From Burkholderiaceae bacterium (GTDB lineage: Bacteria; Pseudomonadota; Gammaproteobacteria; Burkholderiales; Burkholderiaceae_A): a DNA stretch of 64,000 nt. Numbering within the stretch: the stretch's first letter is position 1; each line of letters begins with the position of its first letter. Below, piece after piece: positions 1 through 7,646 of this stretch. The stretch lies in the NCBI GenBank assembly GCA_018402635.1, contig JAGYIP010000009.1, forward strand, positions 1-64,000, read 5' to 3'. The position numbers were made by a program, and so were the translations under genes. The notes beneath the pieces were generated by a model. The model worked only from the letters and a program-made list of their open reading frames with translations, made no database searches and was not told the DNA's origin.

Positions 1-107
1 TGAAGAGTGGGCGGCGAGGTGAGGGCCAACGCAAGCGCATTAACGCTCATCTCGAGCGGAACCAGAAAATCTTCCCGTAAAACTTCCCCAAGATGAATTG
101 GTCGCAT
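1..107 (-). CDS. higA: HigA-family antitoxin, N-terminal part, cut by the window edge
   Basis: The minus strand from the ATG at 107 reads MRPIHLGEVLREDFLVPL and continues with SVNALALAL, the hallmark N-terminus of HigA/VapI-type XRE antitoxins (usually MRPIHPGEILREEFL..). Such proteins neutralise a RelE/HigB-type mRNA-cleaving toxin and repress their own operon. Only about 35 codons lie in the window, so whether the helix-turn-helix is complete cannot be seen. No toxin gene precedes it: the next gene upstream on this strand is a MarR-like regulator ending at 161. A degraded second copy of the same N-terminus lies at 1178-1297. Confidence 0.75.
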   Translation of the reverse strand, partial: MRPIHLGEVLREDFLVPLEMSVNALALALTSPPTL

Positions 108-132
108 ACGGTTAAAACGACATTGGCTGGTT

Positions 133-158
133 AGGGGCTCTTCAGGGGCCCCTTTTTT
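133..158 (+). terminator. Rho-independent terminator
   Basis: AGGGGCTC, a five-base loop, then GGGCCCCT forms an 8-bp stem followed directly by a six-T run. It is oriented for plus-strand transcription, yet no plus-strand gene is visible to its left in the window. It sits between the MarR-like gene and higA, both on the minus strand. Confidence 0.6.
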
Positions 159-160
159 AC

Positions 161-604
161 CTACGCTCGCTGTTGTCGGGCCCATTTTGCTACTCGTCGG
201 CCTAGAGCGTCGAGTGTCTTTGAGGCCTTTGCTGTGGGCGACACAATGCGCCTGCGCGCGTCTTCTGGGTCGACTTCAAAGCTTAGGAATCCTGTGCGCT
301 CAAGGGTGGCTAGGCACTTGTGGATCGTGGCCGGGGAGGCGATCTTAGAATCCAGCACGATCGACTGGACGAAGAGATTGGATTTGGGGCTGTAGCGTGC
401 GCACACCCATTCCAATACACGCTGACTGATCGAGTCCAATTGACCGTAATCGGTTTCGTCAGTGGTGAGATCTATGAAGTGTCTAAGGTTGAGCCAAGCG
501 TGCATACAAAGCCTTTCTACGAATAGTTGGTTATCTTGATGATTAAATTCAGGCTTCCAGCGTATCACTTTGGTCAACACTGACTTGTCTCCTAGGCTAG
601 GCAA
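161..604 (-). CDS. MarR-like winged-helix regulator
   Basis: A 147-residue cytoplasmic protein. Residues about 60-125 read as a MarR-type winged helix: a helix-turn-helix with SPATIHKCLATLERTGFL, then a wing with basic residues (DPEDARRRIVSPT). The N-terminal 50 residues are not typical of MarR and hold several aromatic residues that could form a dimer surface. No ligand can be assigned. It is divergent from a 40-residue peptide ORF at 669, with under 70 bp between start codons, so mutual regulation is possible. It lies in a remnant-rich zone next to HigA fragments and may be a mobile-element cargo gene. Confidence 0.6.
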   Translation of the reverse strand: MPSLGDKSVLTKVIRWKPEFNHQDNQLFVERLCMHAWLNLRHFIDLTTDETDYGQLDSISQRVLEWVCARYSPKSNLFVQSIVLDSKIASPATIHKCLATLERTGFLSFEVDPEDARRRIVSPTAKASKTLDALGRRVAKWARQQRA

Positions 605-668
605 GACTTTTTTGTTAGGGCAATCCCCGTGTTTTGTTGCGATGCGTTTAGGTCACAGTGGAGTTGTG

Positions 669-791
669 ATGTCGAAGCTTGTGCTGATAGGTGTAATAGC
701 CCTAATGGTGATCGTGTCCTTATCGAGGATCGACCAGCAGGCACGAGCGACGACTGCGCCTGTAGCGCAGGCGGGTGGAGGGGGGAAATAA
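669..791 (+). CDS. Short single-pass membrane peptide
   Basis: A 40-residue ORF starting at ATG 669, preceded by GTGGAG at a suitable distance. It has one hydrophobic segment (residues 4-17, LVLIGVIALMVIVS) followed by a basic and then Gly-rich tail (AQAGGGGK). It ends 27 bp before a clear rho-independent terminator, which supports a real transcription unit. An in-frame extension to 570 exists but lacks a good ribosome site. The function is unknown; it may equally be the remnant of a longer gene. Confidence 0.4.
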   Translation: MSKLVLIGVIALMVIVSLSRIDQQARATTAPVAQAGGGGK

Positions 792-817
792 TAATTAAGA
801 GGTTGAAGGAGACCTTC

Positions 818-845
818 AAAAGCGCCCGATGAGGCGCTTTTTTTT
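818..845 (+). terminator. Rho-independent terminator
   Basis: AAAAGCGCC, a six-base loop, then GGCGCTTTT followed by more Ts: a compact stem with a U-tract. It closes the short transcription unit containing the 40-residue peptide. Confidence 0.75.
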
Positions 846-1015
846 GGTACCTTGTAAGCCCCACCTCGCATCCTTTTTGAGTTTGTGTGGAAACAGCCAA
901 GAATTGGTAGCAAGGCGAGGTGGGTTTCCCCGCTTTTCACGATGATTCCCAGGTCAAGGCATAAATACTTGCATGACCATAGAAGAAGTCGTTAGAAGAT
1001 TACATACGGGAGACG

Positions 1016-1189
1016 GTGAAGCCGTTGACGCCGGATCAGGCGAGGATCAAAGCCCTGCAGGGCAATGTGGATCGGGCAAGGCTGGCACTGCAAACAGCGC
1101 GAGATCAGCAAAGGCAGCGTCGTGAATCAGAGCGCAGGGCCAAAGCCTCTCAGGCTCGGGCAGCGATTACGACATCGCTAAGGAGTTAG
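1016..1189 (+). CDS. Small basic, Gln/Arg-rich protein (possibly degenerate)
   Basis: A GTG-initiated frame of 57 codons reads KPLTPDQARIKALQ.. and then a run rich in Arg, Gln and Ala. It looks like a short charged helical protein of the kind common in proteobacterial accessory regions. The upstream GGGAG is only a few bases from the GTG, so the start is uncertain. The 650-bp stretch 792-1441 otherwise holds only the small fragments listed next to it. Function is unknown, and it could be a remnant. Confidence 0.4.
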   Translation: MKPLTPDQARIKALQGNVDRARLALQTARDQQRQRRESERRAKASQARAAITTSLRS

Positions 1190-1297
1190 AAAAATGCCAC
1201 AAGTTCTGCGTTTCGGTCGCCCAAGTGGGCTTCTGACATTAAGCTCAGAGCGTGCAAGCGGAACCAGAAAATCTTCCCCAGGATGAACTGGCCGCAT
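1178..1297 (-). pseudogene. HigA antitoxin remnant with internal deletion
   Basis: The minus strand from 1297 reads MRPVHPGE then DFLVPL. It matches the HigA start at 1-107 but lacks four codons (VLRE). The intact copy has GGGAAG-TTTTAC-GGGAAG here and this one has a single GGGAAG, so a 12-bp deletion between 6-bp direct repeats explains the loss. Downstream the frame soon loses resemblance and stops at 1178. It is a dead fragment, probably left by recombination. Confidence 0.6.
1194..1286 (+). pseudogene. Short N-terminal fragment, perhaps of a DUF4160-type gene
   Basis: An ORF starting MPQVLRFGR follows the small basic gene by 4 bp, then runs antisense through the HigA remnant and stops at 1286. 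The first ten residues resemble the start of DUF4160 proteins (MPTVLRIGRY..), which often sit in toxin-antitoxin-like pairs, but the match is too short to be firm. It seems to be a fusion junction between two gene fragments. Confidence 0.2.
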
Positions 1298-1441
1298 ACG
1301 ATTCATATAATTTTATACTGGTAAAGCTGTGATAATTGTGTATAGTGTCTGGAAACTACGGTTAAGTCTAAGATTAAAAACGATTTTTATCCCTGACAAG
1401 TTTGAACGGTTTTCCTAGCCTATTGCAAAGGAGCGCTTTAT

Positions 1442-1696
1442 ATGAAGAAAAAGAACGAGGTTTACCGAATCAATTACGCGGGAGGTCTTTACGGACTCTT
1501 GTTTGGAAGCACTAAAGGCAAATTGCAGGCCAAGATAGAGGAATACAACAGTCGTGGTTGGAACTTGGCGACTCATATGGAAGACGACCCCAACCTAGTT
1601 CTAGTTGTCGTCAAGCTAATCATCCTTTTATTAACCTTTGGTATTTGGACTCTTGGAAGTAGCCAACTCCTGATATTCGAAAAGCAAGAGGATTGA
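1442..1696 (+). CDS. Small membrane protein of unknown function
   Basis: An 84-residue protein with a strong ribosome site (AAAGGAGC, 1427-1434). Residues 1-50 are polar, with a pattern suggesting a small globular fold (KLQAKIEEYNSRGWNL, as in short DUF4177-like domains). Residues 52-77 form one hydrophobic transmembrane segment, followed by a short charged tail. It lies alone between remnants and a convergent lipoprotein gene. No family is confidently recognised. Confidence 0.6.
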   Translation: MKKKNEVYRINYAGGLYGLLFGSTKGKLQAKIEEYNSRGWNLATHMEDDPNLVLVVVKLIILLLTFGIWTLGSSQLLIFEKQED

Positions 1697-1743
1697 GCCT
1701 CGTGTGAAGTGCAGCCTTCGTACTAAATCGCTCAACTTTTACG

Positions 1744-2343
1744 TCATTCGCTTTTGTTTAGAAGGCTTTCTAGATCGATACTTCGGATCTCGTCGACACG
1801 TTCTTCGCCTTTGTTTACTAGACGTTCTACCTCTGAATTTCGAGTTCCGTCAAAAGGGTTGTTAAATTCATTCAGGGGTAAGGGAGCCTTCAAGACAGTA
1901 TCTTGCGACCTGACCCTTGTAGTTGTGCTTTCCGATTTAGGGTTTCCCCCATTACTTTCGTTATCGCCTGGCCTTATTGAATAGAGTTTTTGCTTTGGTT
2001 TGTGGTCAACATTAGTTGATACGTTAGCCGGTGAGTTTTCAACTCGAGGGATTGTTGTAGTAGAGCCTTCTTCGAATGAGGCTGCGGTTTGTCGTTTATC
2101 TTGTTGTGTCGGATTGTTTCCGTCGACAGATGATGTTTTTTGCTCTGGGCGATCATCTTGGCTTTGAATTTCTGCGGTAGGGTGATTGGGCGATTGTTGA
2201 GAATCTCTTGCACCAGATTTCTCAGTTGTTTTTAGCCTTTCATACACTTGATCGCAGCCTGACAGCATCACAATCAAAGCCAGACTCGCTGTTACGAACA
2301 TCGCTCTTCTCGTAATGCTTGATTGCATTGCCAACTTAGACAT
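1744..2343 (-). CDS. Putative lipoprotein with disordered Gln/Ser/Thr-rich body
   Basis: A 199-residue protein with an N-terminal basic stretch, a hydrophobic segment and a lipobox (LSGC, Cys at about 30), so it should be lipidated at the envelope. After the Cys nearly the whole chain is low-complexity and rich in Ser, Thr, Gln, Asn and charged residues, suggesting a disordered tether. A conserved-looking C-terminus (NPFDGTRNSEVERL.. DEIRSIDLESLL) may bind a partner. It converges with the small membrane gene at 1442 and is followed upstream by an IS remnant. No family is recognised. Confidence 0.6.
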   Translation of the reverse strand: MSKLAMQSSITRRAMFVTASLALIVMLSGCDQVYERLKTTEKSGARDSQQSPNHPTAEIQSQDDRPEQKTSSVDGNNPTQQDKRQTAASFEEGSTTTIPRVENSPANVSTNVDHKPKQKLYSIRPGDNESNGGNPKSESTTTRVRSQDTVLKAPLPLNEFNNPFDGTRNSEVERLVNKGEERVDEIRSIDLESLLNKSE

Positions 2344-2367
2344 GTTTAGATTTTAGTACGGTGAGCG

Positions 2368-2688
2368 TCAAGTTATGCATATGAGGAGATCCGAGTTTTC
2401 GCGGGTGCCGACTGGTTTCAATGATACAACTGCTGTGTATGTCGGCTGACAGTGTTTTATAGCGCAATAAAGACCGCGGCTAGATAAGCTAAGCTTTTGC
2501 CGTCTCGTCGAAAACGCTCTAACCCCCGTCTTGGCAATCCAGTTCCTCAGCGTCTGGGCCGTGCAGCCAATCTTCTGGGCCACCGACTCAATGGCCGCCC
2601 ACTGAGACTCATGATGTTCACGCTGCTCGTAGACCATGCGAATCGCACGCTCTCGCAGCTCCGGGGGATACTTTGTTTGTCTGCTCAT
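2368..2688 (-). mobile_element. IS3-family orfA fragment with end remnant
   Basis: The first ~50 residues (MSRQTKYPPELRERAIRMV.., HESQWAAIESVAQKIGC, TLRNWI) are the helix-turn-helix of an IS3-type OrfA transposase subunit. After about residue 53 the sequence no longer resembles OrfA, and there is no orfB, so the element is truncated and dead. Just upstream of the start, 2711-2735 (GGAGCCTCCGCAAATCCGG) resembles an IS3-type terminal repeat. The break lies roughly at 2530. It marks the left border of the exported-protein operon. Confidence 0.7.
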
Positions 2689-2795
2689 GGCTCCACCTTC
2701 TCAAAGGTAGGAGCCTCCGCAAATCCGGAATGTTGGCGTTTTGTTGAATTTAAGGTTATAGTCATTATATGAATAATTTTTACTTAAAGTGAAAT

Positions 2796-3920
2796 ATGAA
2801 ACTTAATTTCCTCATCGCTATTTGGGCAACGCTGTTTTTAAGTGTAAGTACCCACGCCGCATCAGTTCGAGTCACTTTCGATATTGGCTACGAGAGTGGT
2901 CTCTTTTCCAGCAAACCGGACGCTGAGTTCAGGGCTAAAGCCCTAAAGCAGGCTGAGTTAGAGGTTTGGAAGGTGTACCAAGGACGGATGGATTCTAGCA
3001 AGATCAGTGATGTTGAAAGGCACAGAGCAGTCATAGAGAGTCGTCTCAATGATTTCATTACAAATCTGGAAATTATTGATGAATCAGTCGACGAATCGAA
3101 TAAGCGGGTCAAATATACCGTTCGTGCACAGGTCAACGACACGCTGGTGGGATCGATCATCATGCAAGCATCGGGTGGAGCCAAACCATCTGGATCAGGC
3201 AGTGTGTTTGCATTTCTTTTCGTCCCACGTATGCAATCTGAGACCACTGAGTTCGATGCGTCGGTTAGCAAAACGGCCAAAGTCACGGCCGCCAAGCAAG
3301 TTAAGAGCGTTTCCAAAGATTCGGTGGCGGAAATCGAAGGCGGAGTGAGTGAAAAGAGCGTTGAGGGTCAGGAGGTGAAAGCAGGTGTTAACGCCAAAAC
3401 TTCTGGAGATACAACACGCAAAGCTCAGGAAACTAGTTGGGTTATTGTTGAAGCCAAAGGAGTGAACGCCGAGGTTAACAAGGTACTCACAGAAAGCGGT
3501 TTTGAGTCCACATCTGCTGATGACATGTTTGCAGCAGATTGTGCTGAAGCCGAATCATCATCTCAAGAACTTGTAGACGACATGATGTCTCGCTCAAATC
3601 TTACTTTCACCAAAAAGACGAGTCGGATGCTGTCGCAAACTCTACGCAGTTGCGAGGCCAAGTTTTTTGGTGTTGGATATATGGATATCGACAGCATTCA
3701 AAAGGACGATCAGTCTGGTGGCTGGCGCGTCCGTGTCAGTGTAAATGTTGAGGTCAAGGACTATTCCTCAAAGCTTCCAAGAACAGTAGCTACAGTCCAA
3801 GAGGCATCCGCTAGCATTGGCGTTTCACAGGACTCTGCACGTGATAAGGCTCTGAAGGATGCGGGTCGCAGAGTGGCTGAAATAATCGTAAGCCAAATGC
3901 GAGCTAAGGGGTTGAATTGA
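2796..3920 (+). CDS. Exported protein with FlgT/LPP20-like repeats, operon gene 1
   Basis: A 374-residue protein with a clear signal peptide (residues 1-21, cleavage after THA). Residues 25-125 resemble the N-terminal domain of FlgT/LPP20-type proteins: an early strand, a long helix with AKALKQAELEVWKVY, then an amphipathic strand pair. A Lys/Val/Ser-rich linker follows at about 160-210. Near the C-terminus (310-370) a second similar module appears (VQEASASIGVSQDSARDKALKDA). It is the first of seven tightly packed genes encoding exported proteins. A periplasmic or outer-membrane assembly role is inferred from this; no specific function is known. Confidence 0.6.
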   Translation: MKLNFLIAIWATLFLSVSTHAASVRVTFDIGYESGLFSSKPDAEFRAKALKQAELEVWKVYQGRMDSSKISDVERHRAVIESRLNDFITNLEIIDESVDESNKRVKYTVRAQVNDTLVGSIIMQASGGAKPSGSGSVFAFLFVPRMQSETTEFDASVSKTAKVTAAKQVKSVSKDSVAEIEGGVSEKSVEGQEVKAGVNAKTSGDTTRKAQETSWVIVEAKGVNAEVNKVLTESGFESTSADDMFAADCAEAESSSQELVDDMMSRSNLTFTKKTSRMLSQTLRSCEAKFFGVGYMDIDSIQKDDQSGGWRVRVSVNVEVKDYSSKLPRTVATVQEASASIGVSQDSARDKALKDAGRRVAEIIVSQMRAKGLN

Positions 3921-5140
3921 TGCCTAAGATAATGAGGCTCCCACCGAACAAGACTCTTCGCGGTTTGGCAGGGCTTATTTTTGTGTCATTCATGGGGAGT
4001 GTTGCAATTGCTAGTGTTGAAGAGGTGCCTGTCACCAGCGTGGGTTTTGGTGGCTCGCCTGCAGAAGCCGTCCAGGACGCTATTATTAATGCCGTCGCTC
4101 AAATCAACGGCGAAGCGGTGGCGTCTTCTATGAAGCTGAAAGAGGCTAGCAGGAGTTCAGTTTCCAGTGATGGAAAGGCGTCACGCGAGATGTCCCGTGA
4201 GATGGAGGAAACCATCAGTCGCAAGACCAAAGGCGTTGTGGCGTCTTGGAGCATTGTTTCTCAGGAAAAAACTGATTCAGGTGATTATTCAGCAAAGGTG
4301 TCTGCACGGATCGCTCGGTTGCAGCGCAGCGTACAACTTAATCGAATGAAGATTGCCGTTGTATGGTCACAGAAAGGCGACGAGGCGCTATCAGCTCAGC
4401 TTGAGGACTCGCTGGCCAGGCAGCTTACAACAAGCCGAAAATTTGCAGTCATCGATCGGAAAAATAATGCAGCGATTCAGGCGCAACTAAACCGAATTCG
4501 GCGCGGTGAAGGTCGGGTAGCCGATCAGGTCCGCTTGACCGGAGCCGAGGTTCCAGACTACCTAGCAGTGGTGAACGTGGAGTCTGAGCGCAAGTCAGGT
4601 TCAAAACTTTATGCCTTCGGAAACCTTCAGATTATTGATTATTCATCTAGGCAGATCAAATTCTCTGAACGTAAGACTATGATCATTGACACCGACAAGC
4701 CCGGCACCACGCCCATAAGACTTAATGTTTTGGCCAAGTCTTTGTCCAGAGCGGTCATTGAGTCGGTCTATCCACCAACCGTAGTGGCTGCAACTGATAA
4801 GAATGTAACCATTGGGCAAGGCAAAGATTTTTTCTCTAAAGGGGATGAGGTGTTAGTGATTGAGTTGGGTAAGGCCTTGAAAGATCCCGCGACAGGGGAA
4901 TTCCTCTCTCGTGAGAGGAATGAAGTTGGCACGGCCGTGATTAGTTATGTCGACGCGCGAATCGCCAAAGCTAATCTGAATGAACCTATAAAGCTTAATC
5001 CGAGATTGATTTCTCAAAACAATTATGTCGTTACGCGTACTGGAAAGACCGCAGACGATGACGATAATGCTGCACCTGCTTCAAACTCAGGTTCAATAAA
5101 AAAGAAGTCAAATTCTGTCAGTAACTTACTTGATGATTAG
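3920..5140 (+). CDS. CsgG-like exported protein, operon gene 2
   Basis: About 406 residues. The ATG at 3920 shares a base with the stop of gene 1 (TGATG), preferred over the TTG three bases upstream; AAGGGG precedes it. A signal sequence covers roughly residues 10-32. Residues 35-130 form a FlgT_N-like module (SPAEAVQDAIINAVAQINGE). Residues 140-290 resemble the CsgG/LpoB-type fold: an N-terminal strand (KIAVVW), a helix before ARQLTTSRKFAVIDRKN, and later a strand with LQIIDYSSRQI. CsgG-type proteins form outer-membrane secretion pores or sense the periplasm. No lipobox Cys is seen, unlike canonical CsgG, so a soluble periplasmic role is possible. Confidence 0.6.
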   Translation: MPKIMRLPPNKTLRGLAGLIFVSFMGSVAIASVEEVPVTSVGFGGSPAEAVQDAIINAVAQINGEAVASSMKLKEASRSSVSSDGKASREMSREMEETISRKTKGVVASWSIVSQEKTDSGDYSAKVSARIARLQRSVQLNRMKIAVVWSQKGDEALSAQLEDSLARQLTTSRKFAVIDRKNNAAIQAQLNRIRRGEGRVADQVRLTGAEVPDYLAVVNVESERKSGSKLYAFGNLQIIDYSSRQIKFSERKTMIIDTDKPGTTPIRLNVLAKSLSRAVIESVYPPTVVAATDKNVTIGQGKDFFSKGDEVLVIELGKALKDPATGEFLSRERNEVGTAVISYVDARIAKANLNEPIKLNPRLISQNNYVVTRTGKTADDDDNAAPASNSGSIKKKSNSVSNLLDD

Positions 5141-5148
5141 GAATCCAA

Positions 5149-5787
5149 ATGAAAATTAAATTAATAGTCAGCGCTCTTGCTTTGATCTTTAGCGGTCTCT
5201 CGCAAGCACAAAACCCGGACCAGCTGCCCGTGAACGACAACAGTGCGGTTGAGCTCGATGAATTTCCTGGATGTCAGGTTGCGCCTCCCAAAGATGGTTG
5301 TGCTGCAAGAATTTCTTGTGTAGGGGAGGCCAATATTTTGTTTGTAGACAGCGCTGGTGTGCGAGAAGCCACTAAAGCCGCAAGTCTGAACGCACGTAAG
5401 AAGTTAACCCAGTTCTTTGGCGACAAAGTCAAAGCCAAAGAGGCCATGATGGAGGCTACTAAAACGGTCGCGAAGTCGGGCCCGGAAGGTGATTCAGCTA
5501 GCCGCGAGATGGCCAGAGCCACAGCTGAGGTAACTGAGTCAAGTTCTGAGGCCCTGTTACAGGGAGTGGTGACATTGGGTCGAACGATTTCAAAGGAAGA
5601 CAAAATTGTTCAAATCAAGATTGGTCAAAGTTGTAAGAGTAAACAGGCTGCTGCCAGTGCTGCAACGGTAGTGCCCTCTGGAAACAGCGGGGGTAACACG
5701 TCACCGGCAACGGGTGGCCCTAAAGTGTTCGGCGATGATGCTGTAAAAAGCCAACGTCAGCGTGCTAAGCGTGCAGACGATTTTTAA
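5149..5787 (+). CDS. Periplasmic protein, operon gene 3
   Basis: 212 residues with a signal peptide (MKIKLIVSALALIFSGLSQA, cleavage near 20). Residues 60-165 carry an Ala/Lys-rich helical stretch followed by a strand-like end (GVVTLGRTISKEDKIVQIKI), recalling the LPP20/FlgT_N layout of genes 1 and 2. The mature part has several Cys (positions about 42, 48, 57, 162), so disulfides are likely. The C-terminal 45 residues are Gly/Ser/Ala-rich and end in a basic tail. It follows gene 2 by 8 bp with an AGGAA ribosome site. Function is unknown. Confidence 0.55.
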   Translation: MKIKLIVSALALIFSGLSQAQNPDQLPVNDNSAVELDEFPGCQVAPPKDGCAARISCVGEANILFVDSAGVREATKAASLNARKKLTQFFGDKVKAKEAMMEATKTVAKSGPEGDSASREMARATAEVTESSSEALLQGVVTLGRTISKEDKIVQIKIGQSCKSKQAAASAATVVPSGNSGGNTSPATGGPKVFGDDAVKSQRQRAKRADDF

Positions 5788-5805
5788 AGCCATATAACTG
5801 TTACC

Positions 5806-6294
5806 TTGAAGTTTTCTTGGTTCATCGCTGGACTTCTGTCCCTTCAATGCGGAGTCGTTGTGTCAGCCAACCTATGTGACGGACAGAATTCACGGGCAAT
5901 CGGCAAATTTAAAGTTTATGACTCCGTTTTTGATCCCTTGATAATCGTGGCGCAAATCCCGCTTTCTTCGGGTATAGCTTTTCAAAGCAAGAAGCCCGGA
6001 GAGCGGGCCGAGATTTCTTTAGCTGCTCGTAAAGCCATTCTTAGGTTTTTGTACCCGGGCTCTGAAGATGTCGGTTACGAGTTTGCAGGCTTACAGACTC
6101 AGGTCATATTGTGCAAATCCCGAAAGGTTCTCTTGTTTACTCAACCGCGATCCGGACTTAAGAAGATCAGTGCATCAGGTAATTCTGGTGCTGATTCGAA
6201 GGGCCCAAACGCTGCAGAATTGTTTGACTCAACCAAGAACTTCAGCCCGGAGAGCGCATTGGGTAACACCCCTGACTTAGGACCTTCGCAATAA
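5806..6294 (+). CDS. Small exported protein, operon gene 4
   Basis: 162 residues from a TTG start at 5806; the residues from there form a good signal peptide (MKFSWFIAGLLSLQCGVVVSA) and no ATG gives one. The start has no strong ribosome site, so translation may depend on coupling with gene 3, 18 bp upstream. The mature part is about 110 structured residues with two Cys, then a Ser/Asn/Pro-rich tail. No family is recognised. Confidence 0.5.
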   Translation: MKFSWFIAGLLSLQCGVVVSANLCDGQNSRAIGKFKVYDSVFDPLIIVAQIPLSSGIAFQSKKPGERAEISLAARKAILRFLYPGSEDVGYEFAGLQTQVILCKSRKVLLFTQPRSGLKKISASGNSGADSKGPNAAELFDSTKNFSPESALGNTPDLGPSQ

Positions 6295-6314
6295 TTGATT
6301 AAAGGAAAATATCT

Positions 6315-7646
6315 ATGTTCAAGCGTATCTTTCTGACCATTTCAACCTTACTGGTTTTCGGAACAGCCCAAGCTGGTCTGTTCGATCAATTGCAAAAATT
6401 GGGCGACTCCTTACAGACGCAAAAGCCAGCCTCGGGAGGGGCTCAAGCGGAAGGGTCGAGAAAGAATGTAAGTGGCGAAAGCACCATGGATCAAATTTGT
6501 AATCGGCAGCTGGGTGCAGTCTATTCAGGTACCTTCCCAGATGGCAAATCTTCCGCAGACATGGTGGGTAAGTATTTCAAGGTGAGCCCTGATTTGTCGC
6601 AAAGACTAAGAGTAGGGTTAGCGACCATGCACAAAGGTTCCATGATCAACATGAGATACCTTGTGGAAGACCTGCAAGATAAAAAGGTTAAAAGCTTGGC
6701 ACGAACCTTTCTTGACGACCCTAATCAGGAGAACTTGGGCCTCATTGTGACCTTGGCAGAGACGGGCGATGGCTATAAACCAGAAGATGGTCCCTCTGAA
6801 CTCACTGAAGCCAGAACACTCCTCGCTCTGGCTATCCTGCAATATCCTGAGCTAGCTTTGGACAAGGGGCAGGCGGCATCGATCCTCAGAAAGAATTTTA
6901 CAGCTGATTCAGGCTTAAGCATTGCCTTACTGGCTCGTTTTCATTTGTACGGCGATTACCTAAGCCGCGATATGAATTCGTTTGATGGCTATATCGGCCA
7001 GGCAAGCAGCAAATACCCCGTGAAATTAGCGGATCAAACAATTTTATATGCGCTCAAAAACATACCTGATTGGGCTCAGCGAGACCAGTACAACAGGCTG
7101 TTGCAGCAAAGTAAGGAGATGCAGGCCTCACTTGCCAAACAACAGGGCTCCGTGAAAGCTTCGGCTGACTTGCGAGATCGGATCCTTCGTCTAATGCAGG
7201 AAGGTGACCGTATCAATGCCATTACCCTTGAAGCACTGGGCGCGGGCCCGATGGTTGCGCAATATCGGGCCAAGGGTGAGCGGATGAAGGCAGAGGCTGG
7301 CGGTAACGCCAATCTAGTGGAGGTTTACGTGACCACCCAAGAGGCTTATTTGGAGGAAACCAATAAGTTGTTGGGTGCCGCGCCCCAACTCTCTGAAGAT
7401 GCTAAAACTAAACTTAAGGAAGCTAGTGATCTGCGTGCAAATAATATTGCGGAGGCATACGCTGTCACCGGCCAGATCGCCATGCTAATGTTTTCAGGAA
7501 ACTTTGGTGAAACAATCGAGTTAGGCGGGGCCTTCAATCGCTATTTTGCTGATTCTTGCAAGGCCACATTGCGTATGGCTAAGTTTGCTAAGCAATCTGG
7601 TGTGCCTGACTCGACAGCAAAGGTCGACCCCGCTACAGAACTATGA
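6315..7646 (+). CDS. Exported helical protein, operon gene 5
   Basis: 443 residues with a signal peptide (residues 1-20, TAQA cleavage) and a good ribosome site (AAAGGAAA). The mature protein starts GLFDQLQKLGDSLQ and has a low-complexity stretch to about 55. The remainder is predicted to be mostly alpha-helical (many Leu/Ala heptad-like runs, for example 255-330). Two Cys are present, at about 62 and 421. Nothing identifies an enzyme. Its stop overlaps the next start by 4 bp (ATGA), implying translational coupling and a shared function. Confidence 0.55.
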   Translation: MFKRIFLTISTLLVFGTAQAGLFDQLQKLGDSLQTQKPASGGAQAEGSRKNVSGESTMDQICNRQLGAVYSGTFPDGKSSADMVGKYFKVSPDLSQRLRVGLATMHKGSMINMRYLVEDLQDKKVKSLARTFLDDPNQENLGLIVTLAETGDGYKPEDGPSELTEARTLLALAILQYPELALDKGQAASILRKNFTADSGLSIALLARFHLYGDYLSRDMNSFDGYIGQASSKYPVKLADQTILYALKNIPDWAQRDQYNRLLQQSKEMQASLAKQQGSVKASADLRDRILRLMQEGDRINAITLEALGAGPMVAQYRAKGERMKAEAGGNANLVEVYVTTQEAYLEETNKLLGAAPQLSEDAKTKLKEASDLRANNIAEAYAVTGQIAMLMFSGNFGETIELGGAFNRYFADSCKATLRMAKFAKQSGVPDSTAKVDPATEL

